A stretch of 7,126 nucleotides of DNA from Acetobacteraceae bacterium (GTDB taxonomy: Bacteria; Pseudomonadota; Alphaproteobacteria; Acetobacterales; Acetobacteraceae), in NCBI GenBank assembly GCA_947476855.1, contig CANJSR010000258.1, positions 1 to 7,126 on the forward strand. Reading direction: 5' to 3'. The position numbers were made by a program, and so were the translations under genes. The notes beneath the pieces are model-generated. The model had not been told where the DNA came from. It ran no database searches and saw only the letters and a program-made list of their open reading frames with translations. This document shows, piece by piece, positions 1 through 6,035 of the stretch (position 1 is its first letter; each line of letters begins with the position of its first letter).

Positions 1-140
1 CCGAACTCATTGATCACGACCGCGTATTTGCGGCCGTGCTGCTCGGTCAGGATGCGGTTCAGCAATGTCGTCTTGCCGGCGCCGAGGTAGCCGGTCAGCA
101 CGGTCACCGGAACCTGGTCCGGAGTGTCGGTGTTCGCCAT
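1..140 (-). CDS. CobW/P47K-family GTPase, N-terminal fragment (3' end outside window)
   Basis: Only the first 46 codons are visible, running off the left edge. The protein begins [20 protein letters not shown] and continues into a Walker A P-loop GYLGAGKTT at about residues 17-25, followed by LLNRIL and, near the edge, AVVINEFG. This arrangement is the signature start of the CobW/CobW-like (COG0523) G3E GTPases, which act in the cytoplasm delivering metals such as zinc or cobalt to client enzymes. The start is the ATG at 138-140, with an AGGA-type ribosome site just upstream (GAGCAGGACCC). The subfamily (CobW of cobalamin synthesis, a zinc chaperone such as YjiA/ZigA, or a nitrile hydratase activator) cannot be decided without the C-terminal half and the CXCC metal motif. 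It is transcribed divergently from mdoH. Confidence 0.88.
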   Translation of the reverse strand, partial: MANTDTPDQVPVTVLTGYLGAGKTTLLNRILTEQHGRKYAVVINEF

Positions 141-190
141 GGGTCCTGCTCTCCGCCCGTCGATCATGTTGGCGCCACATATAGGACGGG
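141..190. promoter_or_regulatory. Short divergent intergenic region (CobW GTPase / mdoH)
   Basis: Only 50 bp separate the two divergent start codons, so promoters for both genes must be here or overlap the coding ends. A perfect 8-bp palindrome TGGCGCCA sits at 170-177, flanked by ATG(T) and CAT, giving an imperfect longer dyad. An AT-rich TATAT stretch lies at 180-183, and AGGACGGG (183-190) abuts the mdoH ATG as its ribosome site. I see no convincing -35/-10 pair and no match to an alphaproteobacterial Zur box. Calling this regulatory is inference from layout. Confidence 0.3.
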
Positions 191-1939
191 ATGGCCCGGT
201 CAACCACCGCCCGCATGGGTGCTATCGGTTCGGCCGGCGGTTCCGGTATCAGACAGCCTCCTCCGCCAGCGGGTTCCCCACGCATGCTGCTTCGTCGTCT
301 GCTGGTCGTGCTGATCACCGCAATGGGGACGCTAGCGCTGGATGCCGCGCTGTGGGCGGCGTTGGCGCCGGGTGGTTGGACGGGTGCCAAGATCGTCATG
401 CTGGCCAGCTTCGCGCTCGCCACCCCCTGGGTCGGATTCTGCCTGGCAAACGGGGCGATCGGCTTCGCGATCCTGCTGGCGCGCGGCCGGACCGCCCCGC
501 CATGGGACGCCGAACCGCCGGCCCATCTGCCTATGACCGCCCTGGTGGTGACCGTCCGGCAGGAGGACATGTCCGGCGTCCTGCCACCCTTGCGCCGCCT
601 GCTCGATGCCCTGGATGCCGCCGGGGTGGGGGAACGCTTCGCCGCCTGCATCCTGTCCGACACCGCCGGCCCCGCGACCGAGGAAGAACAGGCCGTCGCC
701 GCCTTTCGCGCCGCCGACCGCGATCCCGCGCGCATCCGCTACCGCCGTCGGAACTCGAACGAGGGCTACAAGGCCGGCAACGTCATGGATTTCCTCGACC
801 ACCACGCCGCTGGGTTCGAGGTGATGGTGACGCTCGACGCCGACTCCCAGATGTCGGCCCGGGCCGTGCTGCGCCTCGTTGGCGCCTTGGCGCGGGAGCC
901 GCGTCTGGCCATCGTCCAGCATCTGGTCGTGGGCGTGCCCGCGCGTTCGGCCTTCCCCCGGCTGTTCCAGTTCGGCATGCGGGCGGGGATGCGGACCTGG
1001 GCCACTGCCGTCGCCTGGTGGCAGGGGGATGAGAGCTGCTACTGGGGCCTTAACGCCGCCATCCGCATCGCCCCTTTCCGCGACCACGCCCGCCTGCCGC
1101 TGCTGCCCGAGGGTGTGTCCGGCGGCCGCCACATCCTCTCCCACGACCAGGTGGAGGCGGCGATGTTGGCCGGCGCCAGCTGGGGCGTCCGCCTGATCCC
1201 AGAGGAGGACGGATCGGCCGAGGCCAATCCCCCGGCCTTCCCCGAGTTCATACGGCGGGACCTGCGCTGGCTGGCCGGGAACCTGCAATACCGGCATCTG
1301 CTGCGGATGCCCGGCCTGCGGCCGATGGGACGGTGGCAACTGGGCCAGGCGATCCTCATGTTCGCGGTCACCCCCTGCTATCTGCTCCTTCTGCTGGCGG
1401 GGGCCTGGGCGGCGGTGACGGACCGGGACTCGCCCTTTCCCCTCGGCGCCGTCCTGGCCGTGACCATCGGCTGGATGGCGATGATCTACTCTCCCAAGCT
1501 GCTGGGTTATCTGGAGGTCCTGGTGTCCCCGTCCAAACGCGCCCGATACGGCGGCACCGGACGGGTGATCCTGGGCGGGACGTTTGAGTTCGGGTTCGCC
1601 CTGCTGATCGACCCGATCACGATGGTCGCCAAGACGGCCGCCATCCTGCGGCTGCTCGCCGGCCTGCCCGCCGGCTGGGCGCCGCAGAACCGCGCCGAAC
1701 GCGGCGTCTCGTGGTCCGAGGCCGCGCGTCTGTTCTGGCCGCAGACCGTCCTGGGGTTGGGGGTCTTCGCCGCCTTCGCCTCGGCCGGCCCGGTCGCCGT
1801 GCTGATCGCCCTGCCGCTGGCCGGCGGGCTGCTGGTCGCCATCCCGTTCTGTGTCGTCACGGCGGATCCTCGGCTGGGGGCCTGGCTGCAACGGCGGGGG
1901 ATCGCGGCGGTGCCCGAGGAGGTGACCCCTGCAAGGTAA
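191..1939 (+). CDS. mdoH: Glucans biosynthesis glucosyltransferase H (OpgH/MdoH), short alphaproteobacterial form
   Basis: This is an inner-membrane family 2 glycosyltransferase. In characterised bacteria OpgH polymerises glucose from UDP-glucose into the backbone of osmoregulated periplasmic glucans. The 582 residues contain two N-terminal membrane segments (about 36-58, 68-97), a cytoplasmic catalytic domain (about 115-375), then several C-terminal membrane segments (about 386-410, 417-435, 459-490, 517-557). Catalytic motifs visible are KAGN (194-197), DAD (216-218), [11 protein letters not shown] (282-292), SHDQ (317-320), and RDLRW (356-360), matching the QxxRW-type site, followed by GNLQYRHLL. 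It lacks the long extensions of the roughly 850-residue enterobacterial protein, as expected for alphaproteobacteria. The ATG at 191 is chosen because an in-frame TAG at 182-184 blocks any earlier start and AGGACGGG precedes it; the next ATGs (215, 284) lack a ribosome site. The usual partner mdoG/opgG is not adjacent, since upstream is a CobW gene and downstream an LRR gene. Confidence 0.93.
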   Translation: MARSTTARMGAIGSAGGSGIRQPPPPAGSPRMLLRRLLVVLITAMGTLALDAALWAALAPGGWTGAKIVMLASFALATPWVGFCLANGAIGFAILLARGRTAPPWDAEPPAHLPMTALVVTVRQEDMSGVLPPLRRLLDALDAAGVGERFAACILSDTAGPATEEEQAVAAFRAADRDPARIRYRRRNSNEGYKAGNVMDFLDHHAAGFEVMVTLDADSQMSARAVLRLVGALAREPRLAIVQHLVVGVPARSAFPRLFQFGMRAGMRTWATAVAWWQGDESCYWGLNAAIRIAPFRDHARLPLLPEGVSGGRHILSHDQVEAAMLAGASWGVRLIPEEDGSAEANPPAFPEFIRRDLRWLAGNLQYRHLLRMPGLRPMGRWQLGQAILMFAVTPCYLLLLLAGAWAAVTDRDSPFPLGAVLAVTIGWMAMIYSPKLLGYLEVLVSPSKRARYGGTGRVILGGTFEFGFALLIDPITMVAKTAAILRLLAGLPAGWAPQNRAERGVSWSEAARLFWPQTVLGLGVFAAFASAGPVAVLIALPLAGGLLVAIPFCVVTADPRLGAWLQRRGIAAVPEEVTPAR

Positions 1940-1995
1940 CCCCCTGGGATGTCATCCGCTGGGGCGGTCACCCCTTGGGAGGTGACACAGCCGGA
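1921..1995. repeat. Degenerate 15-bp tandem repeat across the mdoH stop codon
   Basis: Five imperfect units with 14-16 bp spacing can be read: 1921-1934 GGTGACCCCTGCAA, 1935-1949 GGTAACCCCCTGGGA, 1950-1965 TGTCATCCGCTGGGGC, 1966-1980 GGTCACCCCTTGGGA, and 1981-1995, which starts GGTGACAC and then decays. A working consensus is GGTNACCCCYTGGGA, each unit starting with a near-palindromic GGTNACC core. The mdoH stop TAA (1937-1939) lies inside the second unit. Units four and five also form a perfect 6-bp hairpin, GTCACC (1967-1972) with GGTGAC (1981-1986), loop of 8. There is no T-run, so it is a poor intrinsic terminator. It may be a relic of slippage at the gene end, a protein-binding array, or an RNA structure between mdoH and the LRR gene. 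Confidence 0.6.
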
Positions 1996-2031
1996 AGGGC
2001 GGGGTAGCTCCGGAGGCGGGAGGACGCACTG

Positions 2032-2751
2032 ATGGCGGAACCAACGATCGAGGCCCTGCGGGACTTTCTGCTGGCCGGGGAGCCGGTGCCGGCGGACTTG
2101 GCGTCCCGTGTGACAGGGGACCTGCGCCTGGATCGGGCACCGTTGCGCGACCTCTCGGTGCTGGCCGGCTGCACCGGGCTGCGAGGGCTGTTCCTGAACC
2201 GCGTCCTGGTGACCGACGCCGCCCCCCTGGCCGGGCTGCATGGCCTGGAACGGCTCAGTCTGAAACTGACCCGGATCACCGATATCGCGCCCTTGGCCGG
2301 CCTGACGGGGCTGACCAGCCTGATCCTGTCCTTCACCTCGGTCACCGACGTGGCACCCGTGGCAGGCTTTACCGCGTTGGAGAGCCTCTATCTGACCGGC
2401 ACCCTGGTGACCGACATCGCGCCCCTGGCCGGCCTGACGAAGCTGGACCGGCTGGACCTCGGGGCGACCGGGGTGTCGGACATCACCCCGCTGGCCGGCC
2501 TGACCCGCCTCCGCAGCCTGGAGCTTTGCGACACCAAGGTCACCGACCTGACCCCCTTAGCCGGCCTGATGGCGCTGGAGTTCCTGGACCTCGGGGAGAC
2601 AAAGGTCACCGACCTGTCGCCCCTCGCCGGGATCACCGGCCTCCGTCGCCTGGATCTGCGGGGGACCGCGGTCACCGACCGCTCCATGCTCCCCCCCGCC
2701 TGCGAAATCGTCTCATCCCAAACCTACCGCCGCGCTCGGCGGTGGCGGTAG
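2032..2751 (+). CDS. Leucine-rich repeat protein with internalin-like 22-residue repeats
   Basis: The 239-residue protein starts with a short helical cap (1-29), followed by an incomplete repeat (30-49), seven complete 22-residue repeats (50-203) and a partial last repeat (204 to about 218), ending in the basic tail RRARRWR. The repeat reads roughly LxxLxLxxTxVTDIAPLAGLTG, the internalin-type LRR, with threonine where many LRRs have asparagine. No signal peptide, membrane segment, LPXTG or other anchor is visible, so it is probably a cytoplasmic protein-binding scaffold; its partner is unknown. The ATG at 2032 has AGGA (2021-2024) seven bases upstream and a GGAGG further up. It lies 92 bp after mdoH on the same strand, so co-transcription is plausible, but a functional link to glucan synthesis is speculation. 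Family assignment is firm; function is not. Confidence 0.85.
   Translation: MAEPTIEALRDFLLAGEPVPADLASRVTGDLRLDRAPLRDLSVLAGCTGLRGLFLNRVLVTDAAPLAGLHGLERLSLKLTRITDIAPLAGLTGLTSLILSFTSVTDVAPVAGFTALESLYLTGTLVTDIAPLAGLTKLDRLDLGATGVSDITPLAGLTRLRSLELCDTKVTDLTPLAGLMALEFLDLGETKVTDLSPLAGITGLRRLDLRGTAVTDRSMLPPACEIVSSQTYRRARRWR
2179..2640 (+). repeat. Seven in-frame 66-bp repeats encoding the LRR units
   Basis: The DNA has a 66-bp period matching the 22-residue protein repeat. The best conserved stretch in each unit resembles GGTCACCGACATCGCGCCCC followed by TGGCCGGCCTGAC, seen near 2209, 2275, 2341, 2407, 2473, 2539 and 2605. Units differ at many synonymous and hydrophobic-core positions, so this is an aged tandem duplication rather than a fresh expansion. 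Confidence 0.8.
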
Positions 2752-2752
2752 G
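2723..2752 (+). terminator. GC-rich hairpin overlapping the LRR gene stop codon
   Basis: CCTACCGCC (2723-2731) is perfectly complementary to GGCGGTAGG (2744-2752), a 9-bp stem with a 12-base loop that includes the TAG stop (2749-2751). A competing, tighter fold pairs ACCGCCG (2726-2732) with CGGCGGT (2737-2743) around the tetraloop CGCT. No T-run follows (GGAGAGGC), so it is not a canonical intrinsic terminator. Its place at the end of a gene facing a convergent neighbour suggests transcript-end or mRNA-stabilising use. It also encodes the arginine-rich C-terminal tail. Confidence 0.4.
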
Positions 2753-2813
2753 GGAGAGGCGAGCCCCCGCGGGCACCGCGAGCAGGCAAGGTGGCAACCG
2801 GGAAAGGCGTGGA

Positions 2814-2833
2814 TGGCGGCCCGTCGGCCGCCA
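2814..2833 (-). terminator. Hairpin downstream of the TctC-like gene, probable terminator
   Basis: TGGCGGCC (2814-2821) pairs perfectly with GGCCGCCA (2826-2833) around a 4-base loop. On the minus strand it begins 19 bases after the stop codon of the TctC-family gene and is followed by TCCACGCCTTTCCC, which is pyrimidine-rich with only a short T-run. Together with the hairpin at 2723-2752 it fills the 101-bp gap between convergent genes. An imperfect or Rho-assisted terminator is the likeliest reading. Confidence 0.45.
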
Positions 2834-2852
2834 CGACGGAGAAGGCCTTCCG

Positions 2853-3821
2853 TTATTGGAATTTCTTCGCCCACTCCATGTATTTCTTCGCCGTCTCATG
2901 CACATTGTCGAAGTATTTCCGGAACTCCGCGTTGTCCATGATCCGGACCTCTAGCCCCACGTCTTCCATCTTCTTCAGATGGTCGGGGTTGTTCATCGCC
3001 TTGGTCAGCGCCGCCGTCAGATAGGCGACCACGGCCGGCGGTGTCCCCTTCGGCACCGCCACCCCGCGGGTTGAGCTTGACTGCACCGTCGGAAACCCGA
3101 GTTCGGCGGTGGAAGGCGCATCCGGCATCAACTTGGAACGTTGGGTATCGGTCACAGCCAGCACCCGGACCTCCCCGGCGGCGGCCCGCTTGCGCACGCT
3201 GCCCACGTTGTCAAAGGCAACATCCACATGCCCGCCCAGGATCGCGGTGAACTGCTGCGCCGCGCTGTCGAAATGGACGATGCGGAACTTAACGTTGGCC
3301 GCTTCCTCCAGCATCATGATGGCCAGGTGGTCGTCGCTGAGGATGCCGGTCGTGCAGGCGGAGATCTTGTTCGGCTCCTTCTTCGCCGCGGCGACCAGAT
3401 CGGCCAGCGTCTTGAAGGGGCTGTCGGCCTTCACCCAGATCGCGCCGGCATCGAACACCTGGTTGACCAGTAGGATGAAGCCGTCGGTACCGAACAGCGC
3501 CTTGCGCTCAGGATCGAGGATGATCGTATTCGTCCCGGGCATGTGCACAATGCCCATCGTGTAGCCGTCGGGGCGGGCGCGGGCGAGTTCCGTCAGGCCC
3601 AGCTGCGCGCCGGCGCCCGGCTTGTTCACGACGATGACGGATTGGCCAATATCCTTCTCCATCACCGAGGCCAGGATGCGTGCCCCGACATCCGTCGGCC
3701 CGCCCGCGGCCGCGGCGACGATGATCTGGATCGTGCGGCGGGGGAAATCCTGCGCGAGGGCGGGGCCGCCCATGGTTGCGACCGCGGCGCCGGTTCCGAT
3801 CAGCGTTCGGCGAGTGAGCAT
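2853..3821 (-). CDS. TctC/Bug-family periplasmic solute-binding protein
   Basis: The 322-residue protein has a twin-arginine-type signal peptide (MLTRRTLIG then AAVATMGGPALAQ, cleavage near residue 23-24), so it is predicted to be exported folded to the periplasm. The mature part carries TctC-family hallmarks: an RTIQIIVAAAAGGPTD start (29-44, with AAAAGG where many relatives have a PxPPGG-type loop), NKPGAGAQLG (66-75), and RPDGYT (83-88). Such proteins bind carboxylates or related small molecules for tripartite tricarboxylate transporters, but many members are orphan binding proteins with no transporter nearby, as here: no TctA or TctB is in the window. The ATG at 3819-3821 has a good GGAGG about 6-7 bases upstream. 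It lies 87 bp downstream of the PRTase-HAD gene on the same strand. That gap holds a small TCCCC/GGGGA hairpin (3849-3862) and a poly-A stretch on the transcript, so it may have its own promoter. The ligand cannot be predicted. Confidence 0.92.
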   Translation of the reverse strand: MLTRRTLIGTGAAVATMGGPALAQDFPRRTIQIIVAAAAGGPTDVGARILASVMEKDIGQSVIVVNKPGAGAQLGLTELARARPDGYTMGIVHMPGTNTIILDPERKALFGTDGFILLVNQVFDAGAIWVKADSPFKTLADLVAAAKKEPNKISACTTGILSDDHLAIMMLEEAANVKFRIVHFDSAAQQFTAILGGHVDVAFDNVGSVRKRAAAGEVRVLAVTDTQRSKLMPDAPSTAELGFPTVQSSSTRGVAVPKGTPPAVVAYLTAALTKAMNNPDHLKKMEDVGLEVRIMDNAEFRKYFDNVHETAKKYMEWAKKFQ

Positions 3822-3908
3822 AACGAACCTCCGGTTGATTTTTTCTTATCCCCCATCGGGGACGTGGTCCGGATGATGAACGGTTTTCCGGTGTTGGCAA
3901 GCGGACGC

Positions 3909-4826
3909 TCAGGGGCGGACCGGATGCCCCGCGGCGCCGATCAGCCAGGCGCGGGTTTCATCCGCCGACCACCAACTCACGATCAGATGCGGCGCCTCGG
4001 CGGCGATGCGAATCGCCTGTTCCGGTTCGCTCTCGATGAAATGGGTGCAGCCCCAGCGCGTCGCCGCAGCGGCCTTGTAGCGGGAGACAGCGGCGATCGC
4101 ATCAGGCACATCCTCCGGCCGGCATTCCAGCGGCAGGTCGCCAAAGCCCCAGCGCGCCAGCCATTCATGCGTCCGCTCGCGGTCCATCTCCGGCCGGCCG
4201 GTGATGATCACGGCGCGGTCGCGGGCGAAGGGGGGCAGGTCCGGGAAGGGTTCCAGCGCCTGCCGCCGCCGCAGGGCCGCTTCCAGGTCGGCGTCATAAT
4301 GGGCGCGCGGCACGTCGGGCAGGAACACGCCATCGAGGTCGAGGCCGAAGAAGGGTTGCTCGAACGCCCGGTCGGCCGGCGCCCCGGTCGCGCGCCTGGC
4401 CCGGGCGGCGGGCGTGGCCTCGCCGCGTTCCCAGGGGAAGCGGAACAGCTCCCGCATCGGATGGGAGAAATCCGGGACGTGGCGCGTGGTGTCGGGGTCG
4501 TGGGTGATGGTCAGGGTGGCGCACGCATGGCCCTGGGCCAGCAGCGCCGAACGGACCGAGGCCATCGTCGCGCCGGTGGCGCAGCAATCATCGACCAGCA
4601 GGATGCGGCCCGTGGCGGGCGCGGGGCCGACCCAGTGCGTGGCCTCGGTCGCGCGGTCCCAGCCCAGGATGAACAGCGGCAGCGCGAGCATGCAGGACGC
4701 CATCGTGCCCGGCACCAGCCCGCCGCGCGCGATCGCCGCCACCGCGTCCGGCCGCCAGGCCGCGGCGTGGTCGAGCAGGGCGGCCACCATCCGCTCGGCC
4801 TGGTCATAGCCGATGAAAACCGGCAT
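3909..4826 (-). CDS. Two-domain protein: phosphoribosyltransferase fused to HAD-like phosphatase
   Basis: The 305-residue protein has two recognisable enzyme folds. Residues 1 to about 135 are a type I phosphoribosyltransferase: RPDAVAAIARGGLVPG (25-40), then the PRPP-binding loop ILLVDDCCATGATM (75-88). Residues about 158-300 look like a HAD hydrolase: GLDLDGVF (161-168) with nucleophile D163 and acid/base D165, VIITGRP (206-212) with motif II T209, a candidate motif III lysine K251, and FIESEPEQ (263-270) where motif IV has glutamates E265/E267 instead of the commoner aspartates. The short spacing between motifs I and II implies a small cap, recalling 5'(3')-deoxyribonucleotidase-like HADs. 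A combined role, such as forming or breaking down a nucleotide and removing a phosphate, is inference. It starts 41 bp after the stop of the ThiY-like gene, suggesting an operon. The ATG at 4826 is the first start codon in this frame, but its GGAAGG lies about 16 bases away, farther than ideal; the frame stays open upstream without a start codon. Confidence 0.8.
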   Translation of the reverse strand: MPVFIGYDQAERMVAALLDHAAAWRPDAVAAIARGGLVPGTMASCMLALPLFILGWDRATEATHWVGPAPATGRILLVDDCCATGATMASVRSALLAQGHACATLTITHDPDTTRHVPDFSHPMRELFRFPWERGEATPAARARRATGAPADRAFEQPFFGLDLDGVFLPDVPRAHYDADLEAALRRRQALEPFPDLPPFARDRAVIITGRPEMDRERTHEWLARWGFGDLPLECRPEDVPDAIAAVSRYKAAAATRWGCTHFIESEPEQAIRIAAEAPHLIVSWWSADETRAWLIGAAGHPVRP

Positions 4827-4867
4827 CCGGTCGGTGGCGAGGCCCTTCCAGGCCGGCTTGGCGTCGC

Positions 4868-5881
4868 TCAGCGCTTCATCTCCATGCCCACGCGCTTGTT
4901 CACGAACCGCAGGGTATAGGCCTTGGAGAGGTCGATGCCCCGCTTGTAGACGCCGACCGCGGCCATGGTGTCGTAGAAGGCCTGCCAGCGCGCATCCGTC
5001 ATGGCGCCGATGCCCAGCGTCAGGGAGTCGCCGGAATCGACCGTCCCCCGCTCGATCATCGTCTTGCGGCCGAAATCGACCAGGTCCGCGGGCATTTCGG
5101 GATTGGTCTTCACGATCAGTTTGTTGGCGGGGGTCGGATCGCCATACAGGTACGAATACCAGCCCTTGATCGAGGCATCGACGAAGCGCTGCACCAGTTC
5201 GGGCCGGTCCCGCACCAGCTTCGTGCTGGTCGTGATGATGTTGGCATAGCCCTGGTAGCCCGAGTCCGGCAGCGGCAGGATGACCGGCTCGATCCCGGTC
5301 TTCTGGCGGATCAGGAAGGGCTCGCTGCTGACATAGCCCTGCTGGATGGCGTTCTTGTCCGCCAGGAAGGGGGCGAGGTTGAAGGTATACGGACGAATCT
5401 GGCTGTCAGAATACCCATACTTGGCGGCCAGATAGAGCCACCAGCCGGTGCGCGTGTCCGCGCCGATCATGATCGGCTTGCCCTTCAACGCCTCAAAGCT
5501 GTCATTGCCCTGGTTCGGGTGCGCGATCAGGATCGAGAGGTCGCGCTGGAAGGCAGAGGCGATGGCGATGAAGGGCAGGTTCTCGGCCGCGAACTCGATC
5601 GCCCGTCCGCCGCCGAGGTTGAAGTCGAGTCGGCCGGCCAGCAGCAACTGCATATGGTTGATCTGGGGCCCGCCCTCATGGATCGTTACATCCAGGCCGT
5701 GCTGGGCGTAGATGCCGGTCGCGAGCGCCTGATAGTAGCCGCCGTACTCGGCTTCCGCCTTCCAGTCGAGGCCGAAGGCGATCTTGTCCATGGCCTGGGC
5801 TTGCAGCGGCAGGACCAGCAGCAGGGCGGCGAGGGTGCGGCGGAACCAGCTTCCGTGGCTGGGGTGGGCGGCGGATGTCAT
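4868..5881 (-). CDS. NMT1/ThiY-like ABC transporter substrate-binding protein
   Basis: The 337-residue protein has a Sec signal peptide: basic FRR at 13-15, hydrophobic core LAALLLVLPL, and cleavage after AQA at residue 30. The mature N-terminus, MDKIAFGLDWKAEAEYGGYY, then GIYAQHGLDVTIHEGGP and LLLAGRLDFNLGGG, is the NMT1/THI5-like (SsuA/ThiY) fold that binds pyrimidine thiamin precursors, riboflavin, or sulfonates and nitrate in different subfamilies. FGLDW with YxxGLDV favours the ThiY/RibY side over sulfonates, but the ligand is not proven. The start ATG at 5879-5881 has AGAGG seven bases upstream. No ABC permease or ATPase gene is in the window. The PRTase-HAD gene follows after 41 bp, which hints at a base- or nucleoside-like substrate. 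The 107-bp repeat element lies directly upstream. Confidence 0.88.
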   Translation of the reverse strand: MTSAAHPSHGSWFRRTLAALLLVLPLQAQAMDKIAFGLDWKAEAEYGGYYQALATGIYAQHGLDVTIHEGGPQINHMQLLLAGRLDFNLGGGRAIEFAAENLPFIAIASAFQRDLSILIAHPNQGNDSFEALKGKPIMIGADTRTGWWLYLAAKYGYSDSQIRPYTFNLAPFLADKNAIQQGYVSSEPFLIRQKTGIEPVILPLPDSGYQGYANIITTSTKLVRDRPELVQRFVDASIKGWYSYLYGDPTPANKLIVKTNPEMPADLVDFGRKTMIERGTVDSGDSLTLGIGAMTDARWQAFYDTMAAVGVYKRGIDLSKAYTLRFVNKRVGMEMKR

Positions 5882-5925
5882 TCACACACCTCTGGCTTCG
5901 GGCAAGAAATGCCGTTCGTCTCGTT

Positions 5926-6032
5926 ACTCCCCCGCCCCTTGAGGGAGGGGGTTGGGGGGAGGGGTCGAAACCCCTCCGTCCGTGCCGCGATTGCCCCCCA
6001 CCCCGGCCCTCCCCCTCAAGGGGGGAGGGGGC
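5926..6032. repeat. REP/MITE-like G/C-tract inverted repeat element
   Basis: Two 39-bp arms (5926-5964 and 5994-6032) are inverted copies of each other, matching at 29 of 39 positions with no gaps and sharing the core CCCCTTGAGGG. Each arm is itself a local hairpin. The spacer holds a perfect 8-bp stem, GGAGGGGT (5958-5965) with ACCCCTCC (5970-5977), whose loop on the minus-strand transcript is UUCG. The left arm on the + strand and the right arm on the - strand each have four G-tracts with 1-2-base loops, a strong G-quadruplex pattern. This composition matches dispersed intergenic repeats known from many GC-rich proteobacteria, which often create spurious small proteins with PHPGPPPQGGRG. 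It lies between the SDR stop (6036) and the binding-protein start (5881), so it could end, attenuate or stabilise the transcript. Confidence 0.75.
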
Positions 6033-6035
6033 AGG

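Noticed and set aside
332..1891. 519-codon open frame on the minus strand opposite mdoH
   Set aside because: It is low-complexity, rich in Gly, Gln, Arg and His, with no recognisable domain, and lies antisense to a gene with clear catalytic motifs. Long antisense frames are expected in GC-rich DNA.
1507..2241. 244-codon minus-strand frame crossing the mdoH end and LRR start
   Set aside because: It crosses two plus-strand genes and the 15-bp repeat and has no coherent protein signature; it is a shadow frame.
2032..2751. LRR protein as a secreted internalin-type virulence factor
   Set aside because: There is no signal peptide, wall anchor or membrane segment, and the GC-rich Gram-negative context gives no support.
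3849..3862. TCCCC/GGGGA hairpin next to a T-run, considered as an intrinsic terminator
   Set aside because: The T-run precedes the hairpin on the + strand, where no gene ends. On the minus transcript the hairpin is followed by A residues, so the order is wrong for termination.
3872..3900. TTGCCA (minus strand, 3895-3900) as a -35 box for the TctC-like gene
   Set aside because: At 17-bp spacing the matching -10 would be ATCATC, which barely resembles TATAAT, so the promoter call is not supported.
3543..4919. 458-codon open frame on the plus strand opposite the PRTase-HAD and TctC genes
   Set aside because: It spans two real minus-strand genes, is Arg/Gly/Ala-rich and shows no domain. The opposite strand has family motifs and ribosome sites.
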